NCBI RefSeq assembly: GCF_946885725.1
Contig: NZ_CAMPGZ010000107.1
Coordinates: forward strand, 1 to 13,953
Length of the DNA: 13,953 bases
Reading direction: 5' to 3'
Source: an uncultured Nocardioides sp.
Lineage (GTDB): Bacteria; Actinomycetota; Actinomycetes; Propionibacteriales; Nocardioidaceae
In this document: in pieces, positions 6,494 to 12,979 of the stretch
Position numbering within the stretch: position 1 is the first letter of the stretch
Layout: the number at the start of each line of letters is the position of its first letter
The notes under the pieces: model-generated
What the model saw: only the letters and a program-made list of their open reading frames with translations
The model's database searches: none
What the model was told of the DNA's origin: nothing
Translations under genes and position numbers: made by a program

Positions 6494-7404
6494 CGGCAGA
6501 CGAACGCCGCCAGCTCCCGGCGGGCCGGGCCCGCCTCCGGCACCGGCAGCACCGGGTAGACGTGCAGCAGCCCGGGCTCCTCGCGGTACGTCGTCGCCAC
6601 CCTCGCCTCCTCGAGCCGAGCCACCAGCGCTCGCACCTGCGGCAACAAGAGATCGCGCGTGCCGCACATGACCAGCGTCGGCGGGAGTCCGGCCATGTCG
6701 CCGTGCAGCGGGCTCACCTCGGGACGCTGCACGTCGTCGTCGCCGGCCCACCACCCGCCGTACAGCCGGAGCTTGGTCAGCCGCAGCCAGGGGTCGTGCG
6801 CGCGCTGCTCCTCGGTGCCGGGGGTGTCACCGGCGAGGTCGACCCACGGCGCCAGCAGCGCGAGCCCCGTCGGCTGCGGGCCCGCGGACGCGGCGACCTG
6901 CTGGGCGAGCGCCAGGGCGAGGCCGCCGCCAGCGGAGTCGCCCAGCATCGTCACGCCCTGCGGGGACTCGATCGCGAGCTGCTGGAAGAGCCGGAGCAGC
7001 GGCGGGTGGCTGTCGCGCCAGGTGTGCGTCGGCGTCAGCGGGTATGCCGGGAGCACGACGCGTGCCCCGGACGCGACGGCGAGCCGCGCGGCCAGCCGCC
7101 ACTGGAACGGGTCGATGCCGCCGACGAAGCCGCCGCCGTGCAGGTACAGCACCGTCCGGCTCGCGGTCGGACCCGGCGGGCGCAGGTCGAACACCGGGAA
7201 CGGCTGGTCCGGCAGCTCGGCGACCGAGCAGCCGCGCAGCAGCCTGCCGCCCGAGCGCGGTGCGGTCGTGCGGCCTCGCCTGGCCTGCCGGTCGAGCACC
7301 TCCCGGCGTACCGCCTCGGGGTCGGTGACCTCGCCGCTCCGCCGGATCCGAGGGATCGCCAGGGTGAGCAGCTCGTGGGCGAGACTCGGTCGGCCGGAGA
7401 GCAC
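6490..7404 (-). CDS. Alpha/beta hydrolase, HSL/acetyl-esterase type
   Basis: A 304-residue serine hydrolase of the hormone-sensitive-lipase-like group, expected to cleave carboxyl esters in the cytoplasm; its substrate is unknown. The oxyanion-hole motif HGGG is at 89-92 (VLYLHGGGFVGG), the nucleophile Ser157 lies in GDSAGG (155-160), the likely acid Asp251 in CGTRDLLLP, and the likely base His281 in GLLHVYP, so the triad is complete. The open frame reaches 7500 but would then run through the TPP riboswitch. I place the start at GTG 7404: a TACCCT -10-like element (7416-7411 on this strand) would start the RNA at about that codon, making it leaderless. A second GTG at 7410 is the alternative. 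It is divergent from the thiamine operon. Confidence 0.86.
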   Translation of the reverse strand: MLSGRPSLAHELLTLAIPRIRRSGEVTDPEAVRREVLDRQARRGRTTAPRSGGRLLRGCSVAELPDQPFPVFDLRPPGPTASRTVLYLHGGGFVGGIDPFQWRLAARLAVASGARVVLPAYPLTPTHTWRDSHPPLLRLFQQLAIESPQGVTMLGDSAGGGLALALAQQVAASAGPQPTGLALLAPWVDLAGDTPGTEEQRAHDPWLRLTKLRLYGGWWAGDDDVQRPEVSPLHGDMAGLPPTLVMCGTRDLLLPQVRALVARLEEARVATTYREEPGLLHVYPVLPVPEAGPARRELAAFVCR

Positions 7405-7410
7405 CCGCAC

Positions 7411-7420
7411 AGGGTAGGGT
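7411..7420. promoter_or_regulatory. Overlapping divergent -10 elements (thiamine operon and hydrolase)
   Basis: On the + strand TAGGGT (7415-7420) is a -10-like TANNNT whose start point, about seven bases on, is the first base of the riboswitch stem (7427). On the minus strand TACCCT (7416-7411) is also TANNNT, and its start point falls on the hydrolase GTG at 7404. The two hexamers share the central TA. No clear -35 is seen on either side. Confidence 0.4.
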
Positions 7421-7426
7421 CGAGGC

Positions 7427-7522
7427 GAACGACAGGGGAGCGTCACCAGGGACGCTGAGAGTGCGGACAGCCGCAGACCCTCGAACCTGCTCCGGCTCAT
7501 ACCGGCGAAGGAAGTCGAGTTC
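7427..7522 (+). promoter_or_regulatory. TPP (thiamine pyrophosphate) riboswitch aptamer
   Basis: Aptamer of the THI-element class, which binds thiamine pyrophosphate in the nascent mRNA. The conserved blocks are in order: AGGGGAGC (7434-7441), CTGAGA (7455-7460), ACCC followed by TCGAACCTG (7477-7489), then CCGGCTCATACCGGCGAAGG (7492-7511) and AAGTCG. The closing P1 stem pairs GAACGAC (7427-7433) with GTCG-AG-TTC (7514-7522). GCGTC (7440-7444) and GACGC (7451-7455) form an internal hairpin. It lies directly upstream of a thiamine-type ABC importer, the expected target. Boundaries are set from P1 and are good to a few bases. Confidence 0.95.
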
Positions 7523-7524
7523 TC

Positions 7525-7559
7525 GACCGCGCACGCGGTCCCCTCCCGACCTCAGGGAG
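7525..7559 (+). promoter_or_regulatory. Riboswitch expression platform that can hide the thiB ribosome-binding site
   Basis: After the aptamer come a GACCGC/GCGGTC hairpin (7525-7540) and then CTCCC (7543-7547), which pairs with GGGAG (7555-7559). GGGAG is the Shine-Dalgarno of the ATG at 7567, seven bases on. There is no T-run, so control is probably at translation. The same CTCCC could instead pair with GGGAG in the aptamer (7436-7440), giving an on state. Pairings are seen; the switching model is inferred. Confidence 0.6.
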
Positions 7560-7566
7560 TGCACCA

Positions 7567-8658
7567 ATGCGTTTGACGAAGCACCACCGGTGGCCCGCCG
7601 CGGCCGCCACCACGGGTCTCCTGCTCGCCGGGTGCTCGCTCGGCACCGTCGAGCAGAACGACGCCGGTGACAACGGCGGCGTCGGCTCTGCCGGCGAAGG
7701 CAGCAAGGAGGTCGTGGTCGCCACCCACGACTCGTGGAACATGAGCAAGTTGGTGCTGCGCGACTTCGAGCGGCGCACCGGCTACGACGTGAAGATCCAG
7801 CCGTCCGGCGACGCCGGCGCGCTGACCAACAAGCTCGTGCTCACCAAGGGCTCGCCGATCGCGGACGCCGTCTACGGCATCGACAACACGTTCGCCTCGC
7901 GCGCGGTCGACGAGGGCGTGCTCGCGGAGTTCACCCCGGCCGAGAACCCCGGCGAGGAGTTCGAGCCCGAGGACCCGACGGCGGCGGAGCAGCTGACGCC
8001 GGTCGACTACAGCGACGTCTGCGTCAACGTCGACGACGTCTGGTTCGAGGAGCACGACCTCGAGCCGCCGGCGACGTTCGAGGACCTCGCCGACCCGAAG
8101 TACAAGGGCCTGTTCGTCACCCCGGCGCCGAGCACGTCCTCGCCCGGGTTGGCGTTCCTCGCCGCGACCGTCGCGGAGTACGGCGAGGACGGCTGGCAGG
8201 ACTACTGGCAGCGTCTCGTCGACAACGACGTGAAGGTCACCGCGGGCTGGTCCGACGCCTACCAGGTCGACTTCACCGCGGGTGGCGGCGGAGGGGACCG
8301 GCCGATCGTGCTGTCCTACGCGAGCTCGCCGCCGTTCACGATCCCGGAGGGGAAGAAGCGGCCGACCACGAGCGCGCTGCTCGACACCTGCTTCCGTCAG
8401 GTGGAGTACGCCGCGGTGCTCGACGGTGCCGAGAACCCCGATGGCGCCCAGGCGTTCGTCGAGCTGATGGCGAGCCGGGAGTTCCAGGAGGCGCTGCCGG
8501 ACCAGATGTACGTCTTCCCGGTCGACCCCGACGCCGCGTTGCCCGACTTGTGGGCGCGCTTCGCGAAGCCGGCGAAGGACCCGGCGACGCTGCCGGAGTC
8601 GGAGATCTCCGAGAACCGGAGCCGCTGGCTCGCGGAGTGGGCGGACATCGCCCAGTGA
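7567..8658 (+). CDS. thiB: Thiamine ABC transporter substrate-binding lipoprotein
   Basis: Extracellular binding protein of a thiamine-type ABC importer, 363 residues. A lipoprotein signal peptide ends in the lipobox LLAGC with Cys23 as the lipid-attached residue. A short Gly/Asp/Ser-rich linker follows, then the mature domain from about residue 48 (EVVVATHDSWNMSKLVLRDF). Family-like features are the opening strand VVVATHDSW, LTNKLVLTKGSPIADAVYGI, then PVDYSDVCVNV, and TAGWSDAYQVDF. The ATG at 7567 lies seven bases after GGGAG, which can be sequestered by the riboswitch. It heads an operon with the permease and ATPase genes. The TPP riboswitch argues for thiamine or a thiamine precursor as the ligand; the exact molecule is not proven by sequence. 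Confidence 0.9.
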   Translation: MRLTKHHRWPAAAATTGLLLAGCSLGTVEQNDAGDNGGVGSAGEGSKEVVVATHDSWNMSKLVLRDFERRTGYDVKIQPSGDAGALTNKLVLTKGSPIADAVYGIDNTFASRAVDEGVLAEFTPAENPGEEFEPEDPTAAEQLTPVDYSDVCVNVDDVWFEEHDLEPPATFEDLADPKYKGLFVTPAPSTSSPGLAFLAATVAEYGEDGWQDYWQRLVDNDVKVTAGWSDAYQVDFTAGGGGGDRPIVLSYASSPPFTIPEGKKRPTTSALLDTCFRQVEYAAVLDGAENPDGAQAFVELMASREFQEALPDQMYVFPVDPDAALPDLWARFAKPAKDPATLPESEISENRSRWLAEWADIAQ

Positions 8659-8699
8659 CCTGGTGATCTGGTGACCTGGTGATCTGGTGACTCTGGTGA
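8656..8699 (+). repeat. 8-bp tandem repeat TGAYCTGG between thiB and thiP
   Basis: Four units TGACCTGG, TGATCTGG, TGACCTGG, TGATCTGG follow in line, then a variant TGACTCTGG and a final TGA. The first TGA is the thiB stop. Because the unit is 8 bases long, TGA stops appear in all three frames within 24 bases. The units also carry GGTGATC, which matches the extended complement of the 16S rRNA 3' end. The thiP GTG follows four bases after the last TGA-containing unit. Confidence 0.85.
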
Positions 8700-8703
8700 A
8701 CCC

Positions 8704-10371
8704 GTGGCACTGACCCGGAGGCGGCCGGCCGGCTGGCTGGTGACCGCCGCGCTCGCGGTGGTCCCGCTGGCGGTCCTGGGCGTCTTCTTCGTGCTCCCGG
8801 TCGCCGGCATGGTCTCGCGCGGGCTGTTCACCGAGGACGGGTTCGACCCGTTCGGGGCTTCGGAGGTGCTCACCCGGAGCCGCACGCACCGGGTGCTGTG
8901 GTTCACGGTCTGGTCGTCCGCGGCTGCGTCGCTGGCGACCCTGCTGCTGGGGCTGCCGCTGACGTTCGTGCTCTACCGGCTGCGGGTCCCCGGCCGGCAG
9001 GCGGCCCGCGCGTTCGTGGTGATGCCCTTCGTGCTGCCGACGGTCGTGGTCGGCGTCGCGTTCCGCACGCTGCTCGCCCCCAGCGGCCCGCTCGGCTTCC
9101 TGCGCCTCGACGGCACCCCGGTCGCGATCGTGGCCGCGATGGTGTTCTTCAACCTCGCCGTCGTCGTGCGCACGGTCGGCGGGATGTGGGAGAACCTCGA
9201 CCCGCGCCGCGAGCAGGCCGCCGCCGCTCTCGGCGCGTCGCCGTGGCAGGTACTGCGGACGGTGACGCTCCCGGCGCTCGCCCCGGCGATCGTGTCCGCG
9301 GCGAGCATCGTGTTCCTCTTCTGCGCCACGGCGTTCGGCGTGGTGCTCACCCTCGGCGGTCTGCGCTACGCGACGGTGGAGACCGAGATCTACCTGCTCA
9401 CCACCCAGTTCCTCGACCTGCGCGCGGCCGCCGCCCTCAGCATCCTCCAGCTCGTCGTCGTGACGGGTCTGCTGTACGCCGCGCACGTCACCCGCACCCG
9501 GCGCGAGCACGCCGTGGAGCGCGCGGACGTCCGCTCGACACTCCGACGGGTACGCCGTACCGACGCGCCGGTGGTCGCGGTCGCCGTCCTCGCGCTCGCG
9601 TTCGTGGCGGCGCCGCTGCTCGCGCTGATCGTCGGCTCGCTCCGGGTCGGCGACGGCTGGGGCGTCGACCACTACCTCGCACTCGACGGGCGCGAGACGG
9701 GCTCCGCCACGGCTCTGGTCGTGCCGGTGACCCAGGCCTTGTCCAACTCATGGCGGGTCGCCGTCGACGCGACGGTGCTCGCCATGGTCCTCGGCTGCCT
9801 GGTCGCCGCCGTGGTCAGCCGACGAGGCCGCAGCCGGGGCGAGCGGCGGGCGCTGGCCATGCTGGACGGCGTGTTCATGCTGCCGCTCGGTGTCTCCGCG
9901 GTGACGCTGGGCTTCGGCTTCCTGATCACCCTGGACCGGCCGCCGCTCGACCTGCGCACCTCGCCGCTGCTGGTCCCGATCGCGCAGGCGATGGTCGCGC
10001 TGCCGCTGGTGGTGCGCACCCTCACGCCGGTGCTGCGCTCGATCGACCCTCGGCAGCGGCAGGCGGCCGCGTCGCTGGGGGCCTCACCGCTGCGGGTGCT
10101 GCGCACGGTCGACCTGCCGGTGGTGTGGCGGCCGCTGCTCGCCGCGACCGGGTTCGCGTTCGCGGTATCGCTCGGGGAGTTCGGCGCGACCAGCTTCCTG
10201 GCCCGTCCGGAGGCGCCGACGATGCCGGTGCTGATCTACGACCTGGTCTCGCGGCCGGGTGCGGACAACTACGGCATGGCGCTGGCCGCGTCCGTCGTGC
10301 TCGGCCTCCTCACGGTCGCGGTCATGGCAGCGGTGGAGCGGCTCCGCCTCGCCTCGACGGGAGCGTTCTGA
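8704..10371 (+). CDS. thiP: Thiamine-type ABC transporter permease (fused two-domain)
   Basis: Membrane channel of the importer, 555 residues, with two permease domains fused in one chain as in the ThiP/FbpB group. Hydrophobic segments are spread over residues 11-35, 65-90, 103-120, 138-157, 197-217, 243-260, and again 288-311, 352-371, 388-410, 425-440, 478-492 and 526-543. Each half has the EAA loop that docks the ATPase: EQAAAALGASPWQVLRTVTL (170-189) and RQRQAAASLGASPLRVLRTV (450-469). The start must be GTG at 8704, since an in-frame TGA at 8680 lies just upstream in the 8-bp repeat and no other start codon lies between. The Shine-Dalgarno is weak (GGTGA). Its stop overlaps the ATG of the ATPase gene (TGATG). 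Confidence 0.92.
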   Translation: MALTRRRPAGWLVTAALAVVPLAVLGVFFVLPVAGMVSRGLFTEDGFDPFGASEVLTRSRTHRVLWFTVWSSAAASLATLLLGLPLTFVLYRLRVPGRQAARAFVVMPFVLPTVVVGVAFRTLLAPSGPLGFLRLDGTPVAIVAAMVFFNLAVVVRTVGGMWENLDPRREQAAAALGASPWQVLRTVTLPALAPAIVSAASIVFLFCATAFGVVLTLGGLRYATVETEIYLLTTQFLDLRAAAALSILQLVVVTGLLYAAHVTRTRREHAVERADVRSTLRRVRRTDAPVVAVAVLALAFVAAPLLALIVGSLRVGDGWGVDHYLALDGRETGSATALVVPVTQALSNSWRVAVDATVLAMVLGCLVAAVVSRRGRSRGERRALAMLDGVFMLPLGVSAVTLGFGFLITLDRPPLDLRTSPLLVPIAQAMVALPLVVRTLTPVLRSIDPRQRQAAASLGASPLRVLRTVDLPVVWRPLLAATGFAFAVSLGEFGATSFLARPEAPTMPVLIYDLVSRPGADNYGMALAASVVLGLLTVAVMAAVERLRLASTGAF

Positions 10372-11381
10372 TGGGCACCGACGGCAAGGGCCTGGAGGTC
10401 CACGGCGCGACCGTCCGGTTCGACGGCAAGGCGGCGATCGAGGACGTCGACCTGACCCTCGCGTCCGGCCACGTGCTCGCGGTGCTCGGCCCGTCCGGCT
10501 GCGGCAAGTCCACGCTGCTGCGCGCGATCGCCGGGCTCGAGGAGCTCGACGCCGGCACCATCGCTTTCGACGGTCGCGACCTGGCCGGGGTGCCCACGCA
10601 CAAGCGCGGCTTCGCGCTGATGTTCCAGGACGGTCAGCTCTTCCCGCACCAGACCGTCGCCGGGAACGTCGGCTACGCGCTGCGCCTGCGCGGCCGCTCC
10701 CGAGCGCACCTGCGGGAGCGGGTCGAGGAGCTGCTCGAGCTCGTCGGGCTGCCCGGGTACGGCGACCGGATGCCCGCCACCCTGTCCGGCGGCGAGCGCC
10801 AGCGGGTCGCCCTGGCCCGCGCGCTCGCGGTGGAGCCCCGGTTGCTCCTGCTCGACGAGCCGCTGAGCGCGCTCGACCGCGGCCTGCGTGAGCGGCTCGC
10901 GGCCGACCTGCGCTCGATCCTGGCGGCCGCGGGGACCACCGCGGTGATGGTCACGCACGACCAGGAGGAGGCGTTCGCGGTCGCCGACCGGATGGCCGTG
11001 ATGCGCGCCGGCCGGGTCGTGCAGAGCGGAACGGTCTCGGAGGTCTGGCGTGCTCCGGTGGACGGCGAGGTCGCGTCGTTCCTCGGTTACGCCACCGTGC
11101 TGCGGGGCCAGCCCGCCTGCGCGGTGCTGGCCGCCGGCGGCCGCTCGGCCGACAGGTCGGCCGAGGTCGCGCTGCGCCGGTCCGCGCTGCGCTGCACCGA
11201 CGACGGCCCGTTGCACGGCCGGGTCCTCGAGGCGCGGGTGACCCCCGAGGTGACCCGGCTCGTCGTCGACGTCGCGGGCGTCGGCACGGTCCACGCGGTC
11301 GCGGGCCAGGATGCGGAGATCAGCGTCGGCCACGACGTACGCCTGGCCGTGGACCTCTCACGCGCCGCCGTGCTGTCCTGA
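10371..11381 (+). CDS. thiQ: Thiamine-type ABC transporter ATP-binding protein
   Basis: Cytoplasmic ATPase that powers the importer, 336 residues. All motifs are intact: Walker A GPSGCGKS (40-47), Q-loop Gln86 in MFQDGQLFPH, signature LSGGERQ (138-144), Walker B LLLLDEP (158-164), D-loop SALD (166-169) and switch His196 in VTHDQEEA. The C-terminal part after about residue 240 is a TOBE-like beta domain, making the protein longer than the roughly 230-residue enterobacterial ThiQ and closer to FbpC/PotA-type ATPases. The ATG overlaps the thiP stop by one base, so the two are translationally coupled. The thiQ name follows the operon and riboswitch; by sequence alone it could be any importer of this subfamily. 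Confidence 0.92.
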   Translation: MGTDGKGLEVHGATVRFDGKAAIEDVDLTLASGHVLAVLGPSGCGKSTLLRAIAGLEELDAGTIAFDGRDLAGVPTHKRGFALMFQDGQLFPHQTVAGNVGYALRLRGRSRAHLRERVEELLELVGLPGYGDRMPATLSGGERQRVALARALAVEPRLLLLDEPLSALDRGLRERLAADLRSILAAAGTTAVMVTHDQEEAFAVADRMAVMRAGRVVQSGTVSEVWRAPVDGEVASFLGYATVLRGQPACAVLAAGGRSADRSAEVALRRSALRCTDDGPLHGRVLEARVTPEVTRLVVDVAGVGTVHAVAGQDAEISVGHDVRLAVDLSRAAVLS

Positions 11382-11402
11382 CCGTCGTGAGCGACCACTA
11401 GC

Positions 11403-12485
11403 ATGCGCCGTGTGAGACGGCGCGCCTACGGACTCCTGGTCTTGGTGGCGCTGGTCATGGGCACGCTCGCGATCGTCGCGAGCATCCGGCTCGGGGAGCC
11501 GCTCCGCGACCCCGACGGCTTCCTCGGCCCGTCCTGGCTGCGCCTGCCGCTGATGGTGCTCGGCGCGTTCGTGATCGACGTCGTGCCGCGCTCGCTGTGG
11601 CGGTCCCGGGGCTCGTGGCGCTCGTTCCCGGACCATGCGCGCCAGATCATCCGCGAGCACTGGACTCGAGACCGCATCACGCTGGTGACGATCGGGCTGG
11701 CGTCGTTCTTCATCACCTACGTCAGCTACCGCAACCTGAAGAACTTCCTGCCGTTCCTGGCCGGCGAGCCGCAGGATGCCGCCCTTCACCAGATCGACCA
11801 GATCCTCGCCTTCGGGCACGAGCCCGCGGTCCTGCTGCACCAGGTGCTCGGCGAGAACATCGCCGCGCACGTGCTGGCGTTCGTCTACGTGCTGTTCCTG
11901 CCGCTCTCGCCGGCTTCGCTGATCGTCTACCTGGTCTGGTCGCGCAACATCAGCTACGGCTACTGGTACGCCACCGCGCACTGCCTGACCTGGGCGTTCG
12001 GCACGCTCAGCTACTACCTGGTGCCGTCCCTGGGCCCCAACTTCGCCTACCCCTGGCTGTACGTCGACCTCGACCAGACCTCGGTGAAGGCGCTCCAGGA
12101 CGCGCTCTACTACGGCCGTAAGGACGTGCTCTACAACCCGTTCGCCGACTCCATCCAGAGCGTGGCCGGTTTCGCCTCGCTGCACGTCGGCATCATCCTG
12201 ACGCTGGCGCTGGTCACCCAGTACACCGCGCGCCACCGCTGGCTCCGGATCAGCGTGTGGGTGTTCTTCGTGCTGACCGTGCTCTCGACGCTGTACTTCG
12301 GCTGGCACTACATGGCCGACGACCTGGCCGGGGCGTTCATCGCGATCATGGCGGTGTGGATCGGCGGTCTGGCCACCGGTCAGAAGTTCGACCGACGAGG
12401 CAGGTCCTCGCACCCGACGACCTCGACGTCGCGCGTCCCGCTGACCGAGGACGAGCCGCCGCGGCCGCTCGACGCGGCACGCTAG
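11403..12485 (+). CDS. PAP2 superfamily / inositolphosphotransferase-like membrane protein
   Basis: Integral membrane enzyme of 360 residues with about six hydrophobic segments (near 9-27, 48-62, 92-108, 153-178, 262-274, 284-298, 308-324) and a hydrophilic C-terminal tail. The PAP2 active-site signature is present as GFASLHVG (256-263, His261) and GWHYMADDLAG (300-310, His302 and Asp306), with YLVPSLGPNFAYPW (205-218) before them. The SLH in place of SGH resembles the Aur1/Ipt1-like branch that transfers inositol phosphate or hydrolyses lipid phosphates; the substrate is unknown. No Shine-Dalgarno precedes the ATG at 11403. A TAGCAT at 11399-11404 could be a -10, which would make GTG 11412 a leaderless start. 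It lies 21 bases after thiQ but probably has its own role. Confidence 0.87.
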   Translation: MRRVRRRAYGLLVLVALVMGTLAIVASIRLGEPLRDPDGFLGPSWLRLPLMVLGAFVIDVVPRSLWRSRGSWRSFPDHARQIIREHWTRDRITLVTIGLASFFITYVSYRNLKNFLPFLAGEPQDAALHQIDQILAFGHEPAVLLHQVLGENIAAHVLAFVYVLFLPLSPASLIVYLVWSRNISYGYWYATAHCLTWAFGTLSYYLVPSLGPNFAYPWLYVDLDQTSVKALQDALYYGRKDVLYNPFADSIQSVAGFASLHVGIILTLALVTQYTARHRWLRISVWVFFVLTVLSTLYFGWHYMADDLAGAFIAIMAVWIGGLATGQKFDRRGRSSHPTTSTSRVPLTEDEPPRPLDAAR

Positions 12486-12528
12486 GTCAAACCGCGTTCA
12501 AAGCGCGTCTTCGAGGCGGCCGCGCGAC

Positions 12529-12534
12529 TAGACT
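12529..12534 (+). promoter_or_regulatory. -10 element of the candidate small RNA
   Basis: TAGACT fits TANNNT and ends six bases before the G at 12541, where the first hairpin region begins. It lies 43 bases after the stop of the PAP2 gene. No good -35 is visible at 16-18 bases, so the promoter call rests on the -10 and on its position relative to the hairpins. Confidence 0.4.
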
Positions 12535-12540
12535 GAGCGT

Positions 12541-12612
12541 GAGCTGTCCCATCCTCCCAGTGGGACAGGTCGCCGGTCCCGCCCCAACCTCCCAGTGGGG
12601 CGGGACCTTTTT
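12541..12612 (+). ncRNA. Candidate small RNA with two C-rich hairpin loops (6C-like)
   Basis: A compact 72-base unit. Hairpin 1: CTGTCCCA (12544-12551) pairs with TGGGACAG (12561-12568). Hairpin 2: GGTCCCGCCCCA (12575-12586) pairs with TGGGGCGGGACC (12596-12607), followed by five T. Both loops are nine bases and nearly identical, UCCUCCCAG and ACCUCCCAG, each showing CCUCCC, which can pair with Shine-Dalgarno GGGAGG. A 17-base core is repeated 35 bases apart (12548-12564 and 12583-12599) with one difference. Two stem-loops with C-rich loops is the plan of the actinobacterial 6C RNA, known in mycobacteria as B11, but here the C-run is broken by a U. It could also be a double terminator for the PAP2 gene. 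Confidence 0.55.
12575..12612 (+). terminator. Strong intrinsic terminator
   Basis: A perfect 12-bp stem (12575-12586 with 12596-12607), nine-base loop and an immediate run of five T (12608-12612). It ends the candidate small RNA and would also stop read-through from the PAP2 gene. Confidence 0.85.
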
Positions 12613-12979
12613 CGTGCCCGGACGCTGTCGTGCGGTGGCCGACCGTCGTAGCCAGGCTCGACGGACGGGCGAGCGGGACTTCTCACCGCCCATTCCGCAA
12701 ATGACATCGTTGTGATTCGTCAAGACGACACGCCGTGTGACTGATGTTTTTTCTGGGGAAAGTGTTCCATTTGTGACGGATGAGCACTAGCGTTCGTCGG
12801 GCGACGCCGTCCGGACCCGGTGCTCCGAACTTCGGGACCGGCGGCTCGACCCGGTCGAACCGGTGTCGGCGGTCCACGTCTGGGAGGGCGTGACCGCCGG
12901 CCGGTCGGCGGGGCCTGACGACGGTCCACCGAGCCTGCGGGGAAGCGGCTCGGCGGACCCCGACGGAAGGTGCTGCACG
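12613..12979 (+). promoter_or_regulatory. Promoter area and structured leader upstream of the NlpC/P60-type gene
   Basis: Non-coding. Bases 12690-12785 are clearly richer in A and T than the rest of the window and contain an 11-base palindrome ACACGCCGTGT (12728-12738) and a six-T run. TAGCGT (12788-12793) is a likely -10, with a weak TTCCAT 17 bases ahead. The RNA would then begin near 12800 and carry a leader of about 180 bases. The leader can fold into GGCGGTC/GACCGCC (12868-12874 with 12892-12898) and a long hairpin GGTCCACCGAGCC/GGCTCGGCGGACC (12923-12935 with 12947-12959, one mismatch) that ends six bases before the ribosome-binding site GGAAGG (12965-12970). I recognise no known riboswitch. 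Confidence 0.4.

Noticed and set aside
7405..7500. Longer N-terminus for the alpha/beta hydrolase (96 extra bases)
   Set aside because: It would run antisense through the TPP aptamer and upstream of the probable -10; the added residues do not resemble the family.
7552..9672. A 706-residue open frame on the minus strand across thiB and thiP
   Set aside because: Composition is Arg/Gly/Glu/His-rich without any domain; it is the antisense shadow of well-supported genes and would also read through the 8-bp repeat.
8898..10370. A 491-codon open extension in the frame of the ATPase gene
   Set aside because: It overlaps thiP in another frame and has Arg/Pro/Ala-rich shadow composition; the ATPase clearly starts at the ATG at 10371.
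12794..12979. c-di-AMP (ydaO/yuaA) riboswitch upstream of the NlpC/P60-type gene
   Set aside because: Expected from gene context, but the conserved blocks I know for this class, such as the GACAGCTAACC-like 3' segment, are not present. Only generic hairpins are visible.
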